Assembly (NCBI RefSeq): GCF_000426245.1
Contig: NZ_AUEZ01000064.1
Span: 1 to 47,929 of the forward strand
Direction: 5' to 3'
Source of the DNA: Bradyrhizobium sp. Ai1a-2
GTDB lineage: Bacteria > Pseudomonadota > Alphaproteobacteria > Rhizobiales > Xanthobacteraceae
DNA length: 47,929 nucleotides
The notes under the pieces are model-generated. The model saw only the letters and a list, made by a program, of their open reading frames with translations. It searched no databases and had not been told where the DNA came from. This document shows positions 41,709 to 47,929 of the stretch, piece by piece; position 1 is the first letter of the stretch, and each line of letters begins with the position of its first letter. The position numbers and the translations under genes were made by a program.

Positions 41709-42287
41709 TCAGTTGGCGGTGGGCAGCGCGTTGACCGGATGCGTGCCGTACTTCGTCATGCGGTAGTGCGGATACCACTTCGTGAAGAAGACCGCGCTGT
41801 TGCGCGCGGCGAACGCAATCAGAAGCCCGGTCCACAGCGGCATGCTCGGCACATAGAGGATGGCGATGTTGCCGACCATCATCAACAGGGCTGCGATCGT
41901 CCAGGCCCAGGTGATGATGTAATTGACGCGCAGGAAGCCGGGTTGCTGCATCGTCTTGGCGTCGACCACTTCGCGCGCATATTGCGCCGTGAAGGGACGG
42001 CCGGCCAGGATCGAACCAAGCGAAACCATGAAAATGCCGGTGTCGACGGCGAACCTCACCGATGCGGTGCCGAGGTGCTGATCGAGGAAGACGACATAGA
42101 GGCCGACCGCGGCGAAAGTGATCACCGAGCCGACGCCGAGGATCTTGACCGAGAGGCCGCGCATCACGTCGAATGCGATGACTGCGAGGCAAATCGCGGC
42201 GGCGGCAAACAGGCTGATCGTCGCTGACGTCATCAGCAGCAAGGCTGCGAAGGCACCATAGGGGGCGAGGATGAGAAAGATCGTCAT
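41709..42287 (-). CDS. Membrane protein of unknown function, YciB partner
   Basis: The 192-aa product has about six hydrophobic segments (MTIFLILAPYGAFAALLLMT and others) and a conserved-looking middle AGRPFTAQYAREVVDAKTMQ. The C-terminus is WYPHYRMTKYGTHPVNALPT. The segment GTASVRFAVDTGIFMVSLGS suggests distant kinship with the adjacent YciB-like protein, so the pair may be an ancient duplication. It is the first gene after the paired operators. Confidence 0.7.
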   Translation of the reverse strand: MTIFLILAPYGAFAALLLMTSATISLFAAAAICLAVIAFDVMRGLSVKILGVGSVITFAAVGLYVVFLDQHLGTASVRFAVDTGIFMVSLGSILAGRPFTAQYAREVVDAKTMQQPGFLRVNYIITWAWTIAALLMMVGNIAILYVPSMPLWTGLLIAFAARNSAVFFTKWYPHYRMTKYGTHPVNALPTAN

Positions 42288-42305
42288 GGCCGCCTCTCCG
42301 GGCTC

Positions 42306-42324
42306 ATCTTGACAATGTAAAGAT
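42306..42324 (-). promoter_or_regulatory. TetR-type operator O1
   Basis: ATCTTGACAATGTAAAGAT is a 19-bp near-palindrome, 19 bp upstream of the 192-aa membrane-protein ATG. It matches the consensus ATCTTTACRATGTAAAGAT shared by four sites in this locus with one mismatch in the left arm. Confidence 0.7.
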
Positions 42325-42358
42325 AAACTAGAGGTGCCGTGAGGAGCCGTCAAGCGAA

Positions 42359-42377
42359 ATCTTTACAGTGTCAAAAT
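42359..42377 (-). promoter_or_regulatory. TetR-type operator O2
   Basis: ATCTTTACAGTGTCAAAAT, same consensus with a degenerate right arm. It lies 53 bp from O1, preceded by CGTCAAGCGA as O4 is by CGTCAAGCAA. Confidence 0.65.
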
Positions 42378-42535
42378 AACGGCAATATCGGATAAATCGT
42401 AATAATTTCAGTTGCTTATGGTGATGTTATTCCGGGGTGTGCGTTGGCGCGAACCCGGAATCTCGAGCCCACAAGCTCCAGATTCCGGGTTCATCGATGC
42501 GCGATGCCCCGGAATGACCGGGGCATGGCCCGATC

Positions 42536-43939
42536 TCAATTCGCGCCAATCCAATTGCCGTGGAAGCCGTCGGGCACGCGGTGGCCGAGATGGACCAGCG
42601 CGATCGGGCCGGCCTCGACGTCGCGCGCGTTGAACACCGCGAGGTCGCTGCGGTTTTCCCGGGCGCGCCAGACCACCGCGAGCAGCCAGCCGTCGCCCTC
42701 GGCGGCATCGCTGCCGCGCTCGACGAACACCGGCTCAGAGATCGTGTCGCCGGCAGGCAGCAGATAGTGGCCGACACGCTTGCCGGTGCCGTCGACATGC
42801 ACGATGCCGGAAAGCGCACCGAACATCGGGAGCTCAGGATTGGCGCAGGCGTACCAGCCATGGGCGAAAGCATAGCCGGCGCGGCGATCGTCGATGCGCG
42901 GGAATTCGCCGGTGAGGTCGTCGAGATAGACTTGCGTGAAGCGGTCGGTATTGCCGGCGAGATCGAAGGTCCAGCGGCAATAGCGCGCGCGGTTTTTCTT
43001 CGGATCCGTCGGCGAGCCGTCCGGATGGTTGAACAGCGGCGCTTCCTCGAACTGCATGACGTCGGCAATGATGCGGCTGCCTTCCTCCCAGGCGTTCACG
43101 ACGTGGAAGACGTAGCAGCTCTCGGCCCGGAACCAGGTGATGTCTTGCGCGGAGCCGCTGCGCTTCATCACGCCGACATAGGCGCCCTTGTCCGGCTCCC
43201 AGGCATACGGCGCCTTCCCCTGCATCGCACGCTCCATGCTGCCGGTGACCGGGAGGATCGGAAACAGCAGATGGTTTTCGGTGACGATGAAGTCGTGCAC
43301 CATGCTGGCATAGGGTGACTCGAAGCGTTCGAAGCGCGTCACGACGCCGGACGAATTGACCGAGCCGAAGGAAAGGGTAGGGGTCAGGGGGCCTGCGGCG
43401 TTGTAGCCGAAGAACACGAGCTCGCCGGTCTTCGGATCGACCTTGGGATGCGCGGTGAAAGGCCCCTGGATCGCGCCGTTATAATCGCAGTAACCGAGCC
43501 GGTTCAGCGTGCCGGGCTCGATCTCGGTCGGCAGATGACCTTCCTCGAGCGCGAGCAGGCGGCCGGCGTGGCGGATGATGTTGGTGTTGGCGACGCCGCC
43601 GTCAGTGGTGGTCGCGGGCGGCGCATCCGGCAGCTTGCGGCCGAAGCCGCCGAACAAGGCGCGGCCGGCGTCGTGCTCGGCCTGCCATTTCGGCGTGCGG
43701 ACCCAGCGGTTGCGATAGCTGGCGCGGCCGTTCTCGATATGGAAGGCGTGCAGCATGCCGTCGCCGACGAACCAGTGCGCACCGGGGCCCTCGAATTGCG
43801 GATTGGGTCCGTTGCGATAGAGCGTGCCGTTAAGCTCGCGCGGCAGCTCACCCGATATCTTCAGGAACGGCGCGTCCGCTTCAAAGGGGATCGGCGCCAG
43901 GTTGGTCCGTCGTGTCTCAGCGATCAGTTGATCAAGCAT
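42536..43939 (-). CDS. Carotenoid/stilbene cleavage oxygenase
   Basis: The 467-aa protein belongs to the non-haem Fe(II) carotenoid-cleavage oxygenase family (RPE65, apocarotenoid and lignostilbene dioxygenases). The four iron ligands are visible as His164 (FTAHPK), His215 (MVHDF), His279 (YVFHVVNAWE) and His460 (DGFHGNW). The N-terminal GTLYRNGPNPQFEG and GDGMLHAFHIENG motifs are canonical. Substrate (carotenoid, apocarotenoid or stilbene) cannot be read from sequence. The ATG at 43939 has GGAGGG at good spacing. It diverges from the TetR gene across two operators. Confidence 0.93.
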   Translation of the reverse strand: MLDQLIAETRRTNLAPIPFEADAPFLKISGELPRELNGTLYRNGPNPQFEGPGAHWFVGDGMLHAFHIENGRASYRNRWVRTPKWQAEHDAGRALFGGFGRKLPDAPPATTTDGGVANTNIIRHAGRLLALEEGHLPTEIEPGTLNRLGYCDYNGAIQGPFTAHPKVDPKTGELVFFGYNAAGPLTPTLSFGSVNSSGVVTRFERFESPYASMVHDFIVTENHLLFPILPVTGSMERAMQGKAPYAWEPDKGAYVGVMKRSGSAQDITWFRAESCYVFHVVNAWEEGSRIIADVMQFEEAPLFNHPDGSPTDPKKNRARYCRWTFDLAGNTDRFTQVYLDDLTGEFPRIDDRRAGYAFAHGWYACANPELPMFGALSGIVHVDGTGKRVGHYLLPAGDTISEPVFVERGSDAAEGDGWLLAVVWRARENRSDLAVFNARDVEAGPIALVHLGHRVPDGFHGNWIGAN

Positions 43940-43957
43940 CGTCACTCCCTCCAGGTT

Positions 43958-43976
43958 ATCTTTACAATGTAAAGAT
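43958..43976 (-). promoter_or_regulatory. TetR-type operator O3
   Basis: ATCTTTACAATGTAAAGAT is a perfect-armed 19-bp palindrome, 19 bp upstream of the carotenoid oxygenase ATG. It is the best match to the locus consensus. Confidence 0.8.
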
Positions 43977-44011
43977 ATGGATACAGGCGACCATGCAAAT
44001 CGTCAAGCAAA

Positions 44012-44030
44012 ATCTTTACGATGTAAAAAT
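44012..44030 (+). promoter_or_regulatory. TetR-type operator O4
   Basis: ATCTTTACGATGTAAAAAT lies 54 bp from O3 and 20 bp upstream of the TetR ATG, well placed for autoregulation. Confidence 0.7.
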
Positions 44031-44050
44031 TGCGACCTATAAGGATTCGC

Positions 44051-44776
44051 ATGACGAGATTGTCCAGAGAAAACAAGGCGAACGCCTCGCCGTCGAGAAC
44101 GCGGAAGGCAGCGAAGCAAGCGGTACAGAGACCGGCGCGCCGACAGCGCCGCTCGGGCGAAGCGCCCTATCATCATGGCGCGCTGCACGAAGCGCTGTTA
44201 ACGGCGGCCGAGCGCGTGCTCGAGCGCGACGGGCTGGCGGGGCTGACCCTGCGCGCAGTGGCGCGCGAGGCCGGCGTTTCGCACGCCGCGCCGACGCATC
44301 ATTTCGGCGACCTGACCGGCCTGCTCAGCGAACTCGCCGCCATCGGCTTCCGCCAGTTCAACGATGCGATGCGCACCGCCGTCGCAGGCGGCGCGACTAT
44401 AGCGGAGAAGGGGCTGGCGCGCGCAAAGGCCTATATCGGCTATGCGCAGGCGCATCCGGGCATGTACGGCTTGATGTTCCGCACCGAGCGGCTCGACATG
44501 TCCAGGCCCTCGCTGCATGAGGCCGCAAGCACCGCGTTCGCCGGCCTCGCCGGTGCGATCGGCGAAAGCCGCCACGAGCGTATCGAGGAACAGAAGCTGT
44601 CGCTCGACCAGGCCGCTGCGATCGTGCGTGCCTGGTCGCTGGTGCACGGCTTCACCACGCTGCTGCTCGATGGCCGCCTCTCCGACGTCCTGAAACGACT
44701 GCCCGAGGGCACGTCGGCCGAGACGCTGCTGGATGCGATGCTGCGCAGTTCGGCGTTCCGGCCGCCGGCCAACTGA
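44051..44776 (+). CDS. TetR/AcrR regulator with WHG-type C-terminal domain
   Basis: The 241-aa protein has a basic N-terminal tail, then the TetR DNA-binding domain (about residues 38-90): HHGALHEALLTAAERVLERD, GLTLRAVAREAGVSHAAPTH, HFGDLTGLLSELAAIGFRQF. The effector domain with AWSLVHGFTTLLLDGRL is of the WHG (TetR_C_33) type. It is divergent from the oxygenase gene, and four matching operators in the locus make it the likely repressor of the oxygenase, the YciB pair and itself. The ligand is unknown. The ATG at 44051 has AAGGA upstream; a TTG at 44030 would start inside the operator. Confidence 0.92.
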   Translation: MTRLSRENKANASPSRTRKAAKQAVQRPARRQRRSGEAPYHHGALHEALLTAAERVLERDGLAGLTLRAVAREAGVSHAAPTHHFGDLTGLLSELAAIGFRQFNDAMRTAVAGGATIAEKGLARAKAYIGYAQAHPGMYGLMFRTERLDMSRPSLHEAASTAFAGLAGAIGESRHERIEEQKLSLDQAAAIVRAWSLVHGFTTLLLDGRLSDVLKRLPEGTSAETLLDAMLRSSAFRPPAN

Positions 44777-44796
44777 TGAATCTCAACGTACCCTAG

Positions 44797-45396
44797 TCAG
44801 CGCCGCACCAGCTCCACCGCGCGGCCGCTTTGGCCTACGATCTTCACCTGGTCCTTGCCGCATTGGAAGTCGCGGGCCGATTCGTCGGCGGCCTTGCGGG
44901 CCAATTGATTGGCGTCGGGATTGGCCTTCGCATCGACATAGGCGACATGGCACACCGCGCCCGGCGGCAGCCGCGTGACCGTCAGCATCGCCTTGGTGTT
45001 GGGGCGTCCGTCCTTGTCGGGGTCGCTGCCGTCGGCGATATGCCAGCGCTGAATGATGGCGAATGGCTTGCCGTTGGCTGTTCGCCACTCGACCGTGGGC
45101 TCGGTTGAATTGAAGGGCGCAAACCAGGCTTCTGCAGCCGGTTCCTTCGCTGCAGCGGCGCGATCGCGGCCGACGGAGACGGTCTCACGCAGATCGTCTT
45201 CGGTGATCAGCACCACGAGCCCGGATTTCCCGGGGCAAACCTGCGTGGTGCCGCCGGACTCGCCCGGCTTACCGACTACGCGGCAGTCCTTTGGCGCCGT
45301 TGACGTGTAGCTGCTGCCGAATGTTTGGGCGTTTGAATTGTCAATACTGCCCGTGAACAGGACGGCAAATACGCATGCGTTTATGACAGGCTTCAT
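44797..45396 (-). CDS. Periplasmic protein of unknown function
   Basis: The 199-aa precursor has a signal peptide (MKPVINACVFAVLFTG to SNAQ) and mature segments KDCRVVGKPGESGGTTQVCP and GLVVLITEDDLRETVSVGRD. A C-terminal CHVAYVDAKANPDANQLARK and RDFQCGKDQVKIVG follow. Two cysteine pairs suggest disulfides. This pattern (DDLRETVSVGR, DANQLAR) recurs in rhizobial hypothetical proteins. The function is not known. Confidence 0.75.
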   Translation of the reverse strand: MKPVINACVFAVLFTGSIDNSNAQTFGSSYTSTAPKDCRVVGKPGESGGTTQVCPGKSGLVVLITEDDLRETVSVGRDRAAAAKEPAAEAWFAPFNSTEPTVEWRTANGKPFAIIQRWHIADGSDPDKDGRPNTKAMLTVTRLPPGAVCHVAYVDAKANPDANQLARKAADESARDFQCGKDQVKIVGQSGRAVELVRR

Positions 45397-45420
45397 CGTG
45401 CAGGCCTTCACAGAGGAACC

Positions 45421-45444
45421 GAGATGAGATGATGATCTCATCTC
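45421..45444 (-). promoter_or_regulatory. Hairpin in the leader of the 199-aa periplasmic gene
   Basis: GAGATGAGA (45421-45429) and TCTCATCTC (45436-45444) form a perfect 9-bp stem 25 bp upstream of the ATG. A fragment of a common repeat (GAGCATGATCTTTTCGGAAA) follows at 45452-45471. Either an operator or an RNA hairpin is possible. Confidence 0.35.
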
Positions 45445-45632
45445 CTTGTTTGAGCATGATCTTTTCGGAAAGCTGCTTTCCACGCCATCGAATCACGCCT
45501 TACTCAGACGCGTTCATTGTGGGCAAGGTTCAACGGGACGCGCGAAACACCTGACAGCGGCGCTGAATTGTCCTAGAAGAGCGGCTCCGCAGAGCCGTCG
45601 CTTGTGCGGAGCTTCCGTCATTCAACATTACC

Positions 45633-46295
45633 ATGCCCTCGATATCGCCGAACAAACCCTATCGCATCGGCCGTTCCCGCACCGGGCTCGGTCTCTTCGC
45701 CACCAAGCCGATCAAGAAGGGTGCCAGGATCATCCGCTATTTCGGACCGCTCCTGGATTCCAAGAAGAAGGAAGAGGACGAGATCGAGAACAAGTATCTG
45801 TTCGAGCTCACGAACCGCTGGACCGTCGACGGCTCGATCCGCGAGAACGTCGCCCGGTATATCAACCATTCCTGCAGGCCGAACTCGGAATCCGACGTCA
45901 AGCCGCGCAAGCGCAAGATCTATATCCGCGCCATCAAGAACATCGAGCCGGGCGAGGAGATCAGCTACGACTACGGCACCGATTATTTCAAAGCCTATTT
46001 GAAGCCGATCGGCTGCAAGTGCGATTCCTGCGAGAAGAAGCGCACGAAGAAGCGCGCCGAGGCGCGGGCGGAACGGCTTAGGCTGAAGGAGAAAGCCGAG
46101 CGCAAGGCGAAACGCAAGGCCGAGAAGCTCGCCCAGGAGAAAGCCAAGGACCAAGAGAAGGCCAAAGAAAAGGCGAAAAAGAAGAACGGCAAGGCCAATG
46201 GCAAGTATCTGAATGGCTCTGGCCGCCCCAAGCCTGCCGGCAAGAAGGTGGTCGCGGCAAAGCGCAAGAGCTCAGCCGCGCCGCTTTACGCTTAA
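45633..46295 (+). CDS. SET-domain protein (putative lysine methyltransferase) with basic tail
   Basis: The 220-aa product holds a compact SET domain (about residues 10-120). It includes SRTGLGLFATKPIKKGARII, the AdoMet-binding/knot motif ARYINHSCRPN (Asn78-His79-Ser80-Cys81) and EEISYDYG (catalytic-type Tyr112). A post-SET-like CKCDSC (Cys128, 130, 133) follows, then about 85 residues of Lys/Ala/Glu repeats. SET proteins methylate lysines, mostly histones in eukaryotes. In bacteria the substrate is rarely known; ribosomal or nucleoid proteins are plausible. It is a single gene. Confidence 0.9.
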   Translation: MPSISPNKPYRIGRSRTGLGLFATKPIKKGARIIRYFGPLLDSKKKEEDEIENKYLFELTNRWTVDGSIRENVARYINHSCRPNSESDVKPRKRKIYIRAIKNIEPGEEISYDYGTDYFKAYLKPIGCKCDSCEKKRTKKRAEARAERLRLKEKAERKAKRKAEKLAQEKAKDQEKAKEKAKKKNGKANGKYLNGSGRPKPAGKKVVAAKRKSSAAPLYA

Positions 46296-46344
46296 GGCTG
46301 CTGATGGCGGCTTTCGCGGGCTATCCGGCCCTGGGGTTGACCAC

Positions 46345-46405
46345 TTAGTCGTGCTTAGCGAGAACGCGGCCGACCGTGGAGGGATGGACCTCGAACATGC
46401 GGGTC
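46345..46405 (-). pseudogene. Possible C-terminal remnant of a recombinase-like HTH
   Basis: On the minus strand one frame reads TRMFEVHPSTVGRVLAKHD and then a stop. This resembles the C-terminal helix-turn-helix of serine recombinases and related transposition proteins. Nothing recognisable precedes it, so at most about 20 codons survive. The match is short and could be chance. Confidence 0.3.
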
Positions 46406-46463
46406 GGCCTCGGACGCGCTCGCTGACATTGGTCACTTTTCGCCATTTGTCTTCGTATTGCGT

Positions 46464-46901
46464 TCAGCTGAGTTCTTCGGCGAGCCCAATGAGAAGCCCT
46501 TCAGGCCCACGTATGTAGCAGAGCCGATACGCGTCTTTATACTGGACTACTTCGCCTACGAGCTGCGCGCCGCGCGTGCGGAGCCTTTCAAGCGTCTCGT
46601 CGATGTCGTCCACGGCGAACATGACGCGGAGGTAGCCCAGGGCGTTGACCGGGGCGTTCCGGTGATCTGCGACGACAGGCGGCGTGACGAAGCGGGAGAG
46701 CTCGAGCCGGCTGTGGCCGTCCGGTGTGCGCATCATGGCAATCTCGACACGCTGATCGCCCAGTCCAGTGACGCGTCCGGCCCATTCTCCTTCGATCGTG
46801 GCCTGCCCTTCGAGTTCGAGGCCGAGTTCGCGAAAGAAATCAATTGTCCCTCCGAGATCTTCGACGACGATTCCTACGTTGTCCATCCGCTTGAGCGCCA
46901 T
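46464..46901 (-). CDS. VOC (glyoxalase/bleomycin-resistance) superfamily protein
   Basis: The 145-aa product shows the paired beta-alpha-beta modules of the vicinal oxygen chelate fold: MDNVGIVVEDLGGTIDFFRE, TGLGDQRVEIAMMRTPDGHS and LGYLRVMFAVDDIDETLERL. The C-terminal YRLCYIRGPEGLLIGLAEEL contains the usual metal Glu. Metal ligands are consistent with a divalent-metal enzyme; substrate is unknown. Confidence 0.9.
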   Translation of the reverse strand: MALKRMDNVGIVVEDLGGTIDFFRELGLELEGQATIEGEWAGRVTGLGDQRVEIAMMRTPDGHSRLELSRFVTPPVVADHRNAPVNALGYLRVMFAVDDIDETLERLRTRGAQLVGEVVQYKDAYRLCYIRGPEGLLIGLAEELS

Positions 46902-47011
46902 GTTTCCAATCTCCAGATGTCGCCGAGTCTAACAACGGACGCTTGAGGTACCCTCAACACCGGCGGCCATCCCGGCCCGATTCGCTGCTGACCACATCAG
47001 AAGCTTGAATC

Positions 47012-47929
47012 ATGGACCGCCTCAATCCAAGTGGCGGCGATCTTGCGCGTCGCCTCGGCGCCGATCCGCAAAGGGCAGAGCGTCTGCTGGGTCTCTCCTT
47101 CGTCGCCGTCAACGTCTGCAAGCAGTCGATCGCGCTGGACCTGAAATCGCAAGCGGGTAGGGAGGTGTTTCTCCGGCTCGTGTCCGAGGCCGATGTCGTT
47201 CTGGAAAACTTCCGGCCCAAGGTCATGGAGCGACTTGGTCTCGGTTTCGAAGTCTTAAGTAAGCGTAACCCGCGCCTCATCTATTGTGCGATCTCCGGCT
47301 TTGGGCAGAGCGGCCCCTGGTCCGCTCGGCCCGCCTATGACCAGATCGTTCAGGGTCTTTCGGGCGCCATGAGCGTCGCGGGTGATACCTCCTCAGCTCC
47401 TCTTCGGACCGGCTTTCCCATCTCAGATACCATCGCCGGCCTGACAGCCGCCTTTGCCATCGCCGCAGCACTTGTCCAGCAGCAGCAGACAGGGCGCGGC
47501 CGCTTCATCGACGTGTCGCTGCTCGAGGCGACCATCGCGGCGATGGGATGGGTGGTCTCCAACCACCTGAACGCTGGCATTGAGCCGCAGCCGATGGGGA
47601 ATGAGAATATTGCCGCAGCGCCCTCCGGAACGTTCCGAACCGCGACTGGACCGCTGAACATTGCCGCCAACGAGCGGAAGCAGTACCAGACTCTTTGCGA
47701 CCTGATCGGACGGACGGATCTGAAGACGGATCCGCGTTTCGCAAAACGCGAGGCGCGCACGTTAAATCGCGCGTCACTGAACACGGAATTGAACGAGGCG
47801 TTGAGTCATAAGCCCACGGAAGAATGGGAGGCGCAGTTGAATGCGGCTGGCGTTCCCGCCGGCTGCGTGCTGACCGGTCCGCAAGTGTTGAACCAGCCGC
47901 AATTGCTCAAACGCAACTTTGTCGAGAGC
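47012..47929 (+). CDS. CaiB/BaiF (class III) CoA transferase, N-terminally short, runs off the window
   Basis: The reading frame from ATG 47012 gives at least 306 aa without a stop. Family segments are clear: GGDLARRLGADP, KQSIALDLKSQAGREVFLRL, ADVVLENFRPKVMERLGLGF, GFGQSGPWSARPAYDQIVQG (with candidate catalytic Asp110) and GRGRFIDVSLLEATIAAMG. These enzymes move CoA between carboxylic acids. The usual first 45-50 residues, with the AGP and GADVIKVE-type motifs, are absent. A TGA lies directly upstream in frame, so the gene looks 5'-truncated or fused to a foreign upstream sequence. Confidence 0.88.
   Translation, partial: MDRLNPSGGDLARRLGADPQRAERLLGLSFVAVNVCKQSIALDLKSQAGREVFLRLVSEADVVLENFRPKVMERLGLGFEVLSKRNPRLIYCAISGFGQSGPWSARPAYDQIVQGLSGAMSVAGDTSSAPLRTGFPISDTIAGLTAAFAIAAALVQQQQTGRGRFIDVSLLEATIAAMGWVVSNHLNAGIEPQPMGNENIAAAPSGTFRTATGPLNIAANERKQYQTLCDLIGRTDLKTDPRFAKREARTLNRASLNTELNEALSHKPTEEWEAQLNAAGVPAGCVLTGPQVLNQPQLLKRNFVES

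Noticed and set aside
44030..44050. TTG start for the TetR gene
   Set aside because: It would lie inside operator O4; the ATG at 44051 has a Shine-Dalgarno sequence.
1..47929. tRNA, rRNA or riboswitch
   Set aside because: No cloverleaf, rRNA or known riboswitch core was recognised by eye; a covariance-model search would be needed to exclude small RNAs.

Overview
The window reads as a chromosomal segment of a Bradyrhizobium-like alphaproteobacterium (Nitrobacteraceae). The evidence is high GC with strong G/C third-position codon use, a Caulobacter-type polar/subpolar flagellar gene set with cckA directly after flhB, CtrA-type TTAA-N7-TTAA boxes, and several families of long palindromic intergenic repeats typical of such genomes. 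No rRNA, tRNA, CRISPR array or complete insertion sequence was seen.

Layout. 1-4 kb: accessory genes (an orphan HigA-like antitoxin with a visible promoter/operator, a GrlR-like protein, small unknowns, a secreted GH79 glycosidase). 4.2-10.9 kb: flagellar genes as two divergent operons, flgF-flgG-flgA-flgH on the minus strand and fliL-fliM-DUF6468-motE on the plus strand, sharing a 379-bp control region with a good sigma-54 site. 10.9-13.8 kb: small accessory genes and a DUF418 membrane protein. 14.0-17.8 kb: a giant exported protein (1258 aa) with beta-rich AMIN-like modules and a TPR-like solenoid, preceded by a CtrA-type box. 17.8-25.1 kb: accessory genes (AraC/GyrI-like regulator, TsdA-like dihaem cytochrome, YibH/YibI-type pair, YbfB-type MFS transporter, higBA toxin-antitoxin). 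25.1-33.3 kb: the export and rod operons, fliO-fliP (minus) and flgB-flgC-fliE-fliQ-fliR-flhB-cckA (plus), with a CtrA-type box between them. 33.5-38.7 kb: envelope and housekeeping genes (Tim44-like, secreted lectin-like, tandem DUF3606 with a histone-H1-like tail, GST, GFA, a frameshifted HEPN-like gene). 38.8-40.5 kb: class I fumarase. 41.1-44.8 kb: a TetR-controlled locus (YciB-like protein, a second membrane protein, carotenoid oxygenase, WHG-type TetR) with four copies of one 19-bp operator. 44.8 kb to the end: a periplasmic unknown, a SET-domain protein with a lysine-rich tail, a VOC protein, and a CaiB-type CoA transferase that lacks its N-terminus and runs off the window.

How it fits together. 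The flagellar genes encode the basal-body rod, L-ring, P-ring chaperone, C-ring FliM, stator accessory proteins and the export gate. The cell-cycle kinase gene cckA is probably co-transcribed with the export genes, behind a box of the kind bound by CtrA, the regulator that CckA controls; this suggests a feedback loop. The giant TPR protein carries the same kind of box and lies just beyond motE, so it is a candidate uncharacterised member of the motility or polarity regulon. The most self-contained possibly undescribed unit is the TetR/carotenoid-oxygenase/YciB locus, in which two intergenic regions carry the same operator pair at almost identical spacing. Three copies of a 106-145 bp palindromic repeat and several other hairpin repeats punctuate the gaps.
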